64,000 nt of DNA. Origin: Talinum fruticosum (taxonomy: Eukaryota; Streptophyta; Magnoliopsida; Caryophyllales; Talinaceae). Numbering within the stretch: the first letter of the stretch is position 1; each line of letters starts with the position of its first letter. Below are positions 24,156-35,545 of this stretch, in pieces. The stretch lies in assembly GCA_021018815.1 (NCBI GenBank), contig JAITYX010000065.1:1535001-1599000 (forward strand), read 5' to 3'. A program made the translations under genes and the position numbers. The notes below the pieces were generated by a model, which ran no database searches, was not told where the DNA came from, and worked only from the letters and a program-made list of their open reading frames with translations.

Positions 24156-24617
24156 TATGGATGAGTAGCGAGGAAGGCGAGTGTGACAAATTAATTTGAC
24201 AAATTGATGTTCAAAACAAAAGATGAAAACATTAAATTAAATAATTAAATAAAGCGTAATGGAAACGAGGAAGATGAATCAAAACTTACTTTCTTTGATT
24301 GAATGAAAAGAAACTTGTACAACAATTTGAAATATAAGCTCTCGGGAGAGAGGGGTTGGATAGAGATTGAGAGGATAAAGGAGAGTGTTTGCTAAAGGCA
24401 AGTGTTTACTCCGATGAGTTCTCTCGAGTAAGTTTTGCCTTCTAATGGAAATATGAATACATATTTATAGAATACAATGATGAATTCATGCCGAACACTT
24501 GGACGATTGAAGATGCTTGATTGGAATGGAATCATAATCTTGAAAATATCTTCCGACAATGTTGAATTATTGGAACAAGTATTGATTGGACTGAAAGTAT
24601 GAATAGTAATTGATGAT
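24156..24617 (-). promoter_or_regulatory. Viral leader and promoter region, first copy
   Basis: Minus-strand TATAAATA at 24479-24472 is the probable pregenomic promoter box, 139 bp beyond the coat-protein stop. The leader from about 24372 to 24156 continues across the solo LTR to the primer site end at 21727 and is nearly identical to 27996-27729. Leader length from the expected start to the primer site is about 340 nt without the solo LTR. Confidence 0.65.
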
Positions 24618-27547
24618 TCACCATATCTTGAACAAGTAGCTTGAATTATTTTCTAATTCATAAAGACCATTGTCTTTAGAATCAAAGGATGAGTTTTCAG
24701 AATTAACTGGAGTATCTTTGAGCTCAAATAAAGAAATAATCTTTTCTTGAATTTCATGATTATCACCACAAATTTCATTTAATTTTTTTAATCTTGCAAT
24801 TCTTTACATAGTGACCTGGTTTGCTACATTTGAAACAAGTAGTTTTGTTAGTAGTTTTCTTTTTGGAATACTTTTCTTAGGAGTTGTATTTGTTTTATTA
24901 TTATTATTAGTGCGATTAAACTGTTTCTTTTTATTATTTTGATTTGTTCTTCTTTTTTGAACAGAGGGAGCTTCAACTTTTGGAAGACAAACGGCTTCAC
25001 AAAAAGAACCTAACTCTTTTCGTGTAGCAGCTTTATCCGTTGAATATCTTGCTTGTAATTTTAATTCATTGCATAAAGAAATACCTTACTTTTTGATAAA
25101 TCCTAATAATTGACCGAATGTAATTTGACCATAAGGAATTGGGTTTTGACTCGTAACTTCTTTTAATTTATTGAATATCCTTTGAGAAAACAAATTTGGT
25201 AATCCTGAAATGAATTTTTCCTTCCAATAAGGTTGGCAACAATCTTGTCTTTTTAATAGATATGTAAAATATGTATCTTTATACCAATTGTAATCTTCTA
25301 GAGTAGGACATCTTAGATTTGTCAATAAAATTTCTTGACCACTTAACATATCTTTTGGAGTGCCTAGAAGATTGACAACTATTGTATGGACTAAAGTGTA
25401 AACAACTTCTTTATGATTTTTGATACTCGGACGTTCTTCGTACGTCATGTAATTTTCCCACCAAGATTTTAATGATCCGGTGAAACCCGAGATTAGTAAA
25501 TCAAAAGCTTGAGTTTCGGAGCACCTTTGGATGTGTAGGCAGCATATGCCATCATCATCCTATGAAGAATAATTAATGCTTCATGTTCGGATTTTCTATC
25601 TAAATTCCATTCATAGATGGATCCACCGTCAAAAGCTTCGTAACTACTGATTTTATTGATTCAAGTTGAAGATTTGGAGGAGTGCTTCTAGAATAATAAG
25701 GAATTTCTTTTTATTAAAGACTTTATTAATATTAGTAGCTTCTTGATCTTCTTGAAAGATGTCTAAAACATTAAGAGTATTACTTGAACTAGTTGCTTGT
25801 TTTAGTTTTAATCAATTTTTTAATTAATGGGCTATCTGGAATTTCTAAATTTTTTTCTTGTTGAATTTAATGAGAGGGGATGAAATATCATTAGGAATCC
25901 TGATTTTGTTGAATCTCTATTTAAATCTAGACAATCTAATTTTTTTGATAATAAATCAATATCTTCCTTTTTGGATATTGCTTTTATTTGAGTAGAAACC
26001 ATATTAACTTGTTAAGAAACTGTATGTAAAACTTGATTAGTATAATTATTTTGATGGTAAACCTTTTAATGTCTTGTAAGGCTATTTGAGAATCATCTAT
26101 ATCGTTTCTTCCTATTTTGAATAGAGCAGCAGGAATATGACCTTGATTTGAAGGGATCAAAATCTCTTGTAAAGAAGGAGTTATTGATATAAATATATTT
26201 CCATTTGATAAAGTCCATTTTTTGCTAAGATTTTGATTAGTATTAATTTCTTTAATACCATGAGGATCTGGTATATTATTTTCTAGAGCAAACATGGTCC
26301 ATCATGTAAAGAATAGAATATTGCATTCAATTCTTTCCATTAATGAATACCATTCTTGCCTTATGAATGCTTGAACTTTTAAATCAAAATAAGATAAAAA
26401 GCATTCTTTTTTATCTCTATTCTCTAGTGAATCAAAATCTTCTCTAAATATTCTTTATTAATTTCAAAGGGTTTTGAAATAATATTAATAGAAGAGTATG
26501 AAGGAGGTTGCATAACTGAATGAGTAGGAGAACCTATTGATGAATTATCTTCTTTAATTGGTTCTGCTATAGGTGATTTGTAATAGATTTTTGAGGAAGA
26601 GGAATCTTCTTCTTAATTATCTTTTAAATAATCATAATTAGTAGACCTTGAAGGCATAGAAAAAGAAGATTGAGGAAGATCTCTTTTTCTGAAAGTCTTG
26701 AAGAAGGAGTTCTTTCATTAATAGAATTAAATCTTATTAATATTCTACCATCGGGTTCTTCAATTACATGTTGAGTATTCTTTTGAGTAATATTTCTAGG
26801 AGGCTTAATATTTTGAATAATAAATTCTTGAGAAATAGTTATTTCATTCCATTTTAATAATTTAGGAGTAAAAGTTAAAATATTTTCAGACTCAATTTTT
26901 AATAAAATTGTTTCATCTAGAGACAGACTTTAGTAAACACTTTGGATTAAGTTGAGAAGATAATAGCTTGAAATAAATTCTATAAATAATAGCAAAATTT
27001 CTTGAAAGTTCTCTAAATTGTACTTTTGAATCATTTTGTAAATGAATATCTAGAATTAATGTATCTAGGATACAAGGATCACTTAGATCTACTGAATAAT
27101 TTGGACAACAGTTGAAGTAAATAGGACCATTACATATATTAGTTTGAATCATAGCTAATAATGAGTCTTTATATCTAATTAATCTATTGTCTCTAAGAGC
27201 CATGAATATAGGGCAATCTAATCCTAATCTTGTTCATGGCTTGAGAGCTATTTGAATCATACCAAAATGAATATATCTATATTTTTCTTTATATTTCTTA
27301 ATAGAGATATTTGATAGTAACTTAATAGTCTGGAATTCTTCATCTAAACTAAAAGTTTCTTCATGATCTTTTATTGAAAACGCAGATATTGAAATCAAAC
27401 TTGCCTATTTGATAAATAGTTTCTATCTTTTGTTTTGGAATAGACCAATTTGAGAAATCAACTTGACAGACTAACTTTTCTACTATTAACCACATTAGTA
27501 CTCTTACTACTAACTAAACTTAGATGATCTCGAAGCCAAGAGGCCAT
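24618..27547 (-). pseudogene. Viral movement protein-coat protein polyprotein relic
   Basis: The putative start ATG is at 27547 (MASWLRDH). The movement-protein core (30K type, plasmodesmatal transport) is clear at 27300-26913, with the ICNGPIYFNC segment. A linker with Pro/Ser-rich sequence follows. The coat-protein core at 25448-25086 contains NLRCPTLEDYNWYKDTYF and QPYWKEKFISGLPNLF. A basic Lys/Asn stretch precedes the CCHC knuckle CFKCSKPGHYVKNC (about 24850-24808). An acidic tail ends at TGA 24620-24618. Numerous frameshifts and stops (for example near 27460, 26950, 26650, 26320, 24870) show it is dead. Movement and coat domains in one frame and their order fit florendovirus-type genomes. 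Confidence 0.85.
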
Positions 27548-27712
27548 TTGAGTTACGCTTGAATACTTAGTTGGGAATTATGCACACACTATCGGGACCA
27601 CCGGAACCACCCTCATCGGGACCACCTCACATGGCTGACCAACGGCTAACATGGGGCTGACCAATGGTTGACCAACGCTAGTTATGGCGTAACAACCGAC
27701 TAAATAGACAAA

Positions 27713-27728
27713 CTTGGCTCCGATACCA
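27713..27728 (-). promoter_or_regulatory. Viral primer-binding site, initiator-Met type
   Basis: Minus-strand TGGTATCGGAGCCAAG resembles the tRNA-iMet site used by caulimovirids to start minus-strand synthesis. The partial copy TGGTAT at 21727 marks the other leader and the left integration junction. Confidence 0.8.
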
Positions 27729-27996
27729 ATGAAGACAGGATCGATCTAGAGCTTAGGGATGTAGCTCGGGGACTAAGTATGGATGAGTAGCAGGGGAGGC
27801 AGTTTGACAAATTATTTTGACAAATTGATTTTCAAAACAAAAGATGGAAACAGATAAATTAAATAATTAAATAAAGCGTAATTGAAACGAGGAAGATGAA
27901 TCAAAACTTACTTTCTTTGATTGAATGAAAAGAAACTTGTACAACAATTTGAAATATAAGCTCTTGGGAGAAAGGGGTTGGATAGAGATTGAGACT
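27729..27996 (-). repeat. Viral leader, second copy
   Basis: Repeats 24151-24372 plus 21727-21779 with few differences. It preserves the site without the solo LTR. At 27996/27997 it is joined abruptly to protease-region sequence, whereas the first copy continues upstream toward its TATA box. Confidence 0.88.
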
Positions 27997-28961
27997 GCCT
28001 GAATTTTGTATAAATAATATGTTCTTTAGTGGGTTTTGTAAAATATTTAGATTCAAAAGAAGGATTTAGTTGAGTGGGTTTTTGAAAATTTATTAAAGCT
28101 TGAACGTAGGATAAAGCGGGAAATTCTTGATTGGATAAAACTTGGTATGAATTTGATATAAGGATTGAATGTTGAGAATGAGTTGGAGTAGACGTCTTAA
28201 CGACGTAATGCCGAGGAGTTTGAATAGTTCTTTCTTTCTTTTCTTCTTGATTCATATTGAGAGATGAAAAGAAAGAATTGTTGTTAAAAATAACATTGAT
28301 AAAAGGATGCTTTTTAAAAGATAAATCTTTTGAAAGCGTTGAAGATATAAATTTGAAGGAAATGCATTTTTCATGAATTTGTGTATGAACACTAAATTGA
28401 TCAACTTTGAAAGGATAAATTTGAGTGATGAAAGGGGTACCTAGAATGACTTCTTGACCTATGTCTCTAACAAGGACAAATGTATTCTTGAAACAATAAC
28501 CTTGATTACAAATATAAAAATTTGATAATTTATATTTAATTTGTACTGCCGTTCCATTAGCACTATGGAGAGGTTATTTAGTTTTCTCATAATATATAGA
28601 TGGAATTAATCCTTCTTTAATACAATTTTGATATGCACCACTATCAAGTAAAGCGATAGTATTGAGTTCAAAGTCATCATTAATCTTTAGAGTAATGTAA
28701 ATATACCATTTTTGATAATTAATATGATTAATTGTAGAAATAAATTGTTGATTAGAAGAACTTGGAGTGTCTTCATCAATATTAGAAGAACTTGATTTAT
28801 TCTCAATTAATGATATTCTTGTTTCTAATTCTAAATCTTTAGTTTGAAGGGAACATAAATTTTGATTAATCTCTTTAATTTGTTCTTTAAGATTATTGAC
28901 TTCCATTTTTAAGTCTTGAATATTAACTACCTTTAAAATATTTGGAGTATCATATTTCTCA

Positions 28962-28966
<5 letters not shown>
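27997..28966 (-). pseudogene. Viral aspartic protease region relic
   Basis: The upstream part has a coiled-coil-like segment rich in Leu, Glu and Lys (about 28930-28790). The protease active site LLDSGAYQNC follows, with DSG at 28645-28637, then a TAA at the end of that frame (28574) and the conserved VILGTPF flap-side motif near 28450-28430. The frame continues to about 28005 through SNQEFPALSY. Reverse transcriptase would come next in a complete genome but is replaced by leader sequence. The segment starts at the TA repeat, so its true N-terminus is lost. Confidence 0.8.

Positions 28967-29038
<72 letters not shown>
28967..29038. repeat. TA microsatellite at right viral junction
   Basis: About 36 TA units between viral sequence and the Tekay LTR. 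The uninterrupted LTR in the solo copy has a short TA run (37681-37700) at the same place, so the repeat was the integration site and expanded later or was copied. Confidence 0.9.
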
Positions 29039-29040
<2 letters not shown>

Positions 29041-30272
29041 ATTTCAATCCAAGTCAACTAATAAATTGAATTACATCAAAAGCATTGATTATCTAATTAG
29101 CCTAATCAACTTCTTTAATTAGTATGCATTGTATTCGATATTTGAAACGGAATTAACGCAGTAAAGTTGAATAATACAAATGTTAGTTTAACCGATTTTC
29201 GTATAGATATAGGCAATGAAATAAATTGTCAATGCTTATACAAATTCAAGTATTAAAACTCAAGAGAAACATTATTAACAATAAAAATCTATTTGAAACG
29301 TAACCGAGGCCACTTCGGTTGCCGAATAGCTGGTAACTTAAATTTTTATAAAAGGGGAGAAACAAACATTCTCGGTTCGAGTACGTTCATTGCCTATACC
29401 TTTCGAAAATTCACATATTTCAGCAAATCTCAACATTTCTTATATATAACTAATAATGAATCATTTGCAAATCAAGTTTTGCCACCTAATTAAGTGGTCC
29501 CCGATCAATTATCAATTATCAATTATCGGGGCCTACGTCCTTTAATTTCACTGCGCGGCTTCAACTCGGGTTCTCGGTCGGCCCGGGAGGTGTGCACCTT
29601 ATTCAAAGATCGTATCAATTATCAAGGGGTTCAACTTTCAGATAATAACCGACAAGCAAGTTTTAATCATATTCTCTCCCCCGATTTCAAACTAAAATGA
29701 ATTGAAATGCGCGCGCTCAATCAAGATGTTTCAAAATTATTTGACTGTGCAGGGATGTTCGTATCGAGTTTCGACTCATTTTTCTAATTGTTTTCACTAT
29801 TTTTGTTTTTAAGAAAGGCATCCGTGAACAGTCCCTTGCCTAAGAAGCCTGACGGGAGCAAGACCTAGCTGGATATGTCATTATCATTGTGCTATGATGG
29901 GACTAGATGCTCACAGTGATTCTCCTCCTCGTTAAATTTTGGGGTTTGACTTTGGACCGTAATTAAATCTTGCGTATTTCCTATAGTAGACTGTTGTATT
30001 GGCATGGTTAATATACAAAGATGTAGTAGGACTCGCTTTGGGATTGGTTATGTAGGTTGTCGGGCTTGGCTCCTGCAACATAACATTTAGTGCTTTCAAA
30101 ATACTTATTCAAGCATAACCGATAAACACAGAGTTGTTTGACATTTTATCTTAGCCTCGGTCCTATTATTAGGGAGGCGGTAACGCCTTCGATCGCGTTA
30201 ACTTCCGCTGCGACCATACCTAATATTCTCAAATTAGAGAATTATTAAGTAATGGCGATTGAGGGCGTTACA
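29039..30272 (+). repeat. 3' LTR, right part, of the Tekay-type element
   Basis: Continues the LTR interrupted at 21722. It matches the minus strand of 37680-36459, has a TATA box TATAAAAGG (29347-29355), and ends GAGGGCGTTACA at 30272. Confidence 0.93.
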
Positions 30273-30507
30273 TTTTTGAATACGGACCATAATTAAGGAA
30301 CGTATGACAATGTTTCGGTACCGTTTAATGATATGCCATGAGTTAGTTTTGATTGCAAGCCATGAAAGTAAGGTTTCAAGCCATGAGACTCAGCTAGGTC
30401 ACTCGACAGTAGATAATTAAATATTTATAAATCCTAAGAGAGTGATTAAATGGGACTTAGCTAATAAACTAGCTAACTAGCTAGTTATTTATTTATGTTT
30501 TTTTATT

Positions 30508-31362
30508 TTGTTTCTTTTTCATTTTTTAGGTGCATTAAACACTCATGTTATTTTCCTTTTACGTATGTGCATGGTAGGATGGAACATCATGTTCGTGTCA
30601 TGCCAAAGGGGAGCGGTTGATGCTTGCGTGACATACTTCTTAAACGCTCACAGGATACCCTCGACGAGTATCTTATTAGGTTTAGGAGGGCAGTTTTCGT
30701 GCACCTATACGATGAGCCCCATAGTTGCTTGTAGTATGGGGATACCTAGGCTTTGTATTTTCTTCGACACTTCGGAGGGAGGAAAAGTGCCATTATCATT
30801 ACCAACGGTTTCGCCAAAGAATTTAGTTTTTAAGGAGTGGAGAAGATGTTTTTCGTGTGATTGGGTGTCGGTTGAGTTTGAACTTGAGGACTTAGTAGCA
30901 ACTTTTGACGGTTGGGGTGCTTGTCGATGAGCCACCCTCACCCCCGAGTCAAGACTCACCTTCAGCGAGTGAGTGGATATGATACCGAGGATGATACTTC
31001 TCCGGGAGTAGATAGTGGAGTTAGGAAGGACAATGGTCCTGAGCAGGAGGATAAGGTAGATGCTAAGGAGGGTTATGAGGTAAACTTTACAGGAGAATAT
31101 GGAGAGGAGCAACAGAGGGACGAACCAGCAAGAGAGGATAGGGTGCCACCTTTAGAGGACATTGAGCCAAGGGAGGATTTACTTGGATGAAATGGAAGAG
31201 TATCCAAGTGACTTTAGTGACCTTGAGGAGAAGCCATTAGAGGACCCCAATGAGGTAGTGGGACCAATGGAAGTTAACATAGATGCATCTATAGATGAGC
31301 TTCAACAGGAGTCACCAATTGTGGGTTTTGTTGGCAACTTGATCGAGGAGGCGATTCCTTAG
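30508..31362 (+). pseudogene. Upstream acidic ORF of the second Ty3 element (unrecognised)
   Basis: This follows TTTTTCATTTTTTAG at about 30515-30529, acceptor-like. The first part (to 30930) shows nothing I recognise. The second part, in two other frames (30912-31190 and 31162-31362), is strongly acidic, for example EEYPSDFSDLEEKPLEDPNE. The frame changes suggest decay. Its position before an MSET gag mirrors 14676-15425. Function unknown. Confidence 0.45.
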
Positions 31363-31928
31363 ACACAAGCACCACCTAAGGTCTTTACGTAGCACAACCC
31401 GTTAGGCTAAGGGAATATTTAGCAGGAAGTGTCGAGGATCCTACCTTGGATGTCCCAATTGATTAGTTGATGATTTTTTTAGCATTCAGTTAATGCTTTT
31501 ATAGGTGATCTATCCCCACTATAAGGGAAGACATATTTATGTTTTCTTTTACATTTCATAGTTTGTTTTTGTCTTGAAATTCCAGCTTTTGTAATTGGTG
31601 GAGACTTTGTTATTATAGTTGTAAATATAATTGATGTTTGAATATGATTTGACTTACATGGTTATGTTGAAAGAGTTAAGGGGTGGGTGCCCTATTGTGT
31701 TATTTGTGTTAGGGTGAGTGGCCTAATGTAGAGAAGTTAATACACTATGTGGTGAAAAGTTTAAGATAATGTATATATATATAAACTATATGATGCTCCT
31801 ATATGTCTATATGGGTGTGACTATATATGAAATTATGAAATAAGTTACACTAAATAAAGAACTATCAAGTTAGTAAGCAATAAAAGTATTTAAACCAAAG
31901 TTTAGCCCTAAAAGAGTGAGTCTCTACC
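31363..31928 (+). other. Spacer before gag of the second Ty3 element
   Basis: AT-rich, with a short TATATATATA run near 31773. No genes. Possibly an intron or untranslated spacer of the element. Confidence 0.5.
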
Positions 31929-33100
31929 ATGATGTCGGAAACTAATGGGGAATCACAATTTAGACCCAATGCCTCTTAGCATAACATGGAAAGGTCTATA
32001 ACCGATTTTAGGGCACATATGGAAGCTTTACATGTCGGGATTGGGGATGCAGGATCAAGTGCAACTATAGAAAATCAAACAAATGGTGTAGACCTCACTA
32101 ATCTCGTGTTAATTGAGGTACTACAAAAGCGGGGTGAACAACTCCAAAAACAAAGTAAGCAAACACAAAAGCTTAATGAGAAAAAGAAACAAAAGACTGA
32201 GGATGATAAATACATGTATGTTTAAGGAGCTAGCTAACCATAAGCCTCCAACTTACAATGGAGCTCCCGACCTCAAGTCTTTGATGTATGGGTTAGAGAG
32301 ATGGAAAAGCTTTTCGATGCTCTGCAATGCCTTAACAAATGGAGAACTAGGTTTGTTGGATTCTACATCAAGGGGAAAAATTTATGGTGGACTATAGTTA
32401 AAGGGAGACAATTTGAACCCGAATTCGGGCGGGAGCAGTTCAAAGAGCTCATGAAAAACCTCTTCTATCCCATGTCTCTCCAAAGGGCCAAGGAACATGA
32501 ATTCTTGAAGCTAGAGCAAGGAAAGATGAGCAATCTACAGTATGCCTCTAAGTTCATGGTAGCTAACGACATGCTAAAAATGAATTGATTTGAAGCAAGA
32601 TTGAACTATAAATTAAAGGACTGAATGTTCGTGTTTACATCCGCTTCTTATCAAGAAACGCATGATACAGATTGTTAACGTAGAGAGAGTTGTGAATGAA
32701 CGGGAAGCTTTGTATAGCAACCAGTATGGACACAAAAGGAAGGGAGACCAAGGCGATCCTTACCAACCCCATTACTAGAACAATAAGCCTCGGTCGGGTA
32801 AACCACTAGGCTTAGGATTGAGAGACTACCACCCAAGTGTTATATGTCGTGCATGTGATAAAGCCGGGCACTACACCCGAGCTTGTAGAGCCACCCAAGG
32901 CAAAGTTGCTAATGATGCGGAAGTCATCAACATCAAATAAAGGATTGTCCCCTACCTCCAACAGCGAATGAACAGAGGTGAAATAACAATCGTACCAAGG
33001 GAATCGGGTAAACCAATTTCATGCCTCGTAACGGAATTAATAGCGACCACCAAATTCCAACCAACCTTTGAGAAACAATGCTAGCAAAGTATATGTCATG
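31929..33100 (+). pseudogene. gag of the second Ty3 element
   Basis: Tandem ATGs at 31929 and 31932 begin (M)MSETNGES, followed by a TAG. The gag core lies at about 32225-32588 in two frames: PPTYNGAPD, then WRTRFVGFYIKGKNLWW, FKELMKNLFYPMSLQRAKEH and SNLQYASKF. A CCHC knuckle CRACDKAGHYTRAC lies at about 32850-32892. Several frameshifts and stops. The sequence thereafter has no protease. Confidence 0.85.
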
Positions 33101-33121
33101 AAGAAGGATGAGGTCAAAGAG

Positions 33122-33540
33122 TGTTGAGTTCAAAGTTATGATATTTTTAATAACTTTTACATCTAATTTTGTTCATAATAATTATTAAATTAGAAATTTT
33201 AATTTAATTTATTTTATTTTTTATAGAAAATTTGAGAAATCAAAGAAATAAATAAAGAAGTGATAATTGAAGAATTGAGCCACAAATTCTATTTTTCTCG
33301 AGCCCAAAACCGTGCACCTTGCCCCTGTTCCACCATCCCAAAATAAGAAACCCTAGCCTAGCCCCCTCTCTCTACTCATGCTGCCCCTCTCATGTTCAAA
33401 CACTTCCCTCTCTTTAGTCTCCTCCAGCCAAACCGAAGCCATCTCTATCATTTTCCTCCTTACGCAAAAACCCTAACTTCCTCCCTCTTTCCTTTGCCTT
33501 TCTTCGACTAGCCTCTCCCACACCATCTCAAAAAGTACAA
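33122..33540 (+). repeat. LTR (TGTTGAG family), left part
   Basis: Starts TGTTGAGTTCAAA and follows the LTR at 50873 (TGTTGAGTCCAAA) through ATGATATTTTTAATA and the T-rich and then pyrimidine-rich parts, with considerable divergence. It breaks off near 33540, where MULE-type DNA begins. The matching right part resumes near 46556. Confidence 0.75.
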
Positions 33541-34129
33541 GGTACAACCATGTGTACATTGCACTCGTGCATACGTTATATAATATACCTAAATCTATAA
33601 ATGGGCCAAGCTGAATTGTAGTGTCTCGCTTTCCAAAGTCCAATCCCCAATTACATTGAAGATAAATCTTTCTCTAATTGGTGTCCAAATCACACTCGAA
33701 GATAAATCTTGTAATTCCTTGTCTTCGTTATTAATTTCTCTCGCTTCCCAAACCCTAATCCACGCCCAATCGAGTAGCAATTGATGGATTGTGAAGATAA
33801 TAGAATTGCTGAAGTAGAGCTATTACTAATTGAAGAATTACAATTATTAGAGGTTTAACAAGAACCTAAACCTACTGAATTAGAAGTTGAACAACAACGT
33901 GAACCTGATGCAATGGAAGAAGAAATTAAAGAAGGAGAACTACAACAATTTATCCCAACTACAGGTGAAGGTACGTATGATTTATGCTAAATATATGAGT
34001 TATTAGAAGCACGTTGAAGTTATATTCTTGTGTTAATTTGTTAGCTTTTATATTATTGCACGCTACATGTTTGATAAAATTCCTTAAAGACAATATTCTT
34101 AAAAGTTAAATCATGAGGTATGAAAAGAT

Positions 34130-34200
34130 CCTATAATTTTCACTAAGGGTACACTAATTTGCTGATAAAGATACACTTCGAACCATTAAAGGTACACTAG
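34130..34200 (+). repeat. ~21-bp motif cluster in FRS-like intron 1
   Basis: Copies near 34147, 34165 and 34186 of the degenerate motif AAAGGTACCCTGCAAAAGAC, here with CACT or CACTA in place of CCTGCA. Confidence 0.55.
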
Positions 34201-35377
34201 ATTAACAAATAATATAAACGACTAATAACAGTATTTACCTATTCAAGTTGTTCTATTTTATTTCTCTTGTAAGTTATTAACCTAAATTGCAGATCCTCAA
34301 AATCAAAATCTTATTGAGAAATTATATGAAGAGAATGTTGAATTTGAATTAATGGGGAAAACGGTCAACTCTAAGCAAGAAGCATGTGATCCGTATAACA
34401 ATTATGGTTTAATGGTGGGATTCAATATTTGTCGCCACAATAAAAAACCTAGAACAGATGGAACTGGTATAACTATGAAGAGGTATTATTGTGCGAAACA
34501 AGGAAGTAAGAGACAAAGTGGGAAAAATGAAGAAAAAGGTGACAAAAGGGCATACGTCAAGAAAGTCACATGAGTTGGTTGCAAAGCAATGGTTCGGTTC
34601 TCAATAGATATAAATGGTGTGTGGACTGTCGTGAGACATGATAAGCTGCACAATCATCCATTTTCCAATGTGAACAAACATCACTTTATGAAATCTCAAC
34701 GAAAAGTTATTAGTGCTGAATTAGAGTTACTGAAACTATGAAAATCATGTAGAATAAAAGTTTCGATACCGTGAAATTATTGAAGAAGGAGGTAGGTGGT
34801 TCACTCGCCCTCGGGTTTACCATCGAGATGCATATAATATGCTTGCTGCAGATAAAAGAAAACACTTGGATGGTACCGATAGTAACACTTTAATGGGAAT
34901 ATTGAGGAAAAGGAAAGTTGAGGATGTCACCTTTGAACTTGGCGAAGGATCAAGTCTCACTAGCATTTTTGAAGGGATAGCATGATGAGAGAAGATTATG
35001 ATCTCTTTGGAGATGTGATTATATTTAACACCACATATAGGACCGACAAATATGACATGATATGTGCACCATTTGTTGGCATAAACCGTCACAATAAGAA
35101 TATAATGCTAGGACTATAATGACAGACCAAGCACCTTCCATTGCTGCTACTATTAGAGTGGTATTTCCACAAGAAAAGCGCAGACTACGTGTGTGGCATA
35201 TTATTGAAAATTCAAAGAATCATATAAGAATGTTGACATGTCGGGAGAATTTCACAGACAAATTCAACCATGTACTCATGGGTTATGATACTGAAGAAGA
35301 ATTTAATCATTATTGGACTAGGTAAGAGCTTCATTGTAGTTTCTTTTCCAAATTAATTAATTTTGTTTTCTTAATGT

Positions 35378-35545
35378 AAAAAGATAACCTGCAAAAGACT
35401 AAAAGTTCACTGCAAAATAAAATTGATACCCTGCAAATAGAGTAAAGGTTCACTATACAAGACTATTTTGAAATGATTCCTTAGAACACATTCATATAGA
35501 AAAGATTCCTTCAATTTGTGTAAAGATACCCTGCAAGTTAGTAAA
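35378..35545 (+). repeat. ~21-bp motif cluster in FRS-like intron 2
   Basis: Four contiguous copies at 35380, 35400, 35419 and 35441, then one at 35522, of the motif AAAGGTACCCTGCAAAAGAC. Spacing is 20-22 bp. Confidence 0.75.

Larger units (their letters stand above)
21723..28966 (-). mobile_element. Endogenous caulimovirid (florendovirus-like), rearranged
   Basis: A plant pararetrovirus relic on the minus strand, integrated in a TA microsatellite of the Tekay LTR. From high to low coordinates it reads: protease-region fragment (28966-27997), leader copy with primer site (27996-27713), movement protein and coat protein polyprotein (27547-24618), TATA box (24479-24472), and a second leader copy (24372-24151 joined to 21779-21727) that ends at its primer site. 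The solo LTR at 21780-24150 splits the second leader. Viral DNA totals about 4.9 kb, less than the usual 7-8 kb genome, and reverse transcriptase/RNase H is absent. The family call rests on movement protein, coat zinc knuckle and protease motifs. The genus-level call rests on gene order and the TA-repeat location. Confidence 0.85.
13560..30272 (+). mobile_element. Ty3 chromovirus (Tekay-type), 5'-truncated, with nested insertions
   Basis: The order on the plus strand is: LTR fragment (13560-14514), initiator-Met-type primer site, upstream acidic ORF, gag with two zinc knuckles, protease, reverse transcriptase, RNase H, integrase with chromodomain-like tail, polypurine tract, and 3' LTR (20311-about 21722 and 29039-30272). 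The 3' LTR is interrupted by the viral insertion. LTR ends are TGTAACAACCC...CGTTACA. The 5' LTR lacks its first two thirds, so no target duplication can be read. The surviving 5' fragment and the right half of the 3' LTR differ at few sites, so the element is not very old. All its genes are broken. Confidence 0.93.
30273..33121 (+). mobile_element. Second Ty3 element: leader, upstream ORF and gag, pol missing
   Basis: Starts right after the Tekay element, which probably inserted into it. The layout is acceptor-like tract, acidic ORF, spacer, gag with one zinc knuckle, then directly the LTR start at 33122. No protease, reverse transcriptase, integrase or polypurine tract lies between gag and LTR, so pol is deleted. 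Its own 5' LTR is not visible. Confidence 0.75.

Noticed and set aside
28574..29047. Ile-Tyr repeat at the start of the protease frame
   Set aside because: It is the TA microsatellite translated and is not part of the viral protein.
33527..33541. 9-bp target duplication for the MULE insertion (TCCCACACC versus TCCACGCCC near 46553)
   Set aside because: The match is too weak and no terminal inverted repeat supports it.
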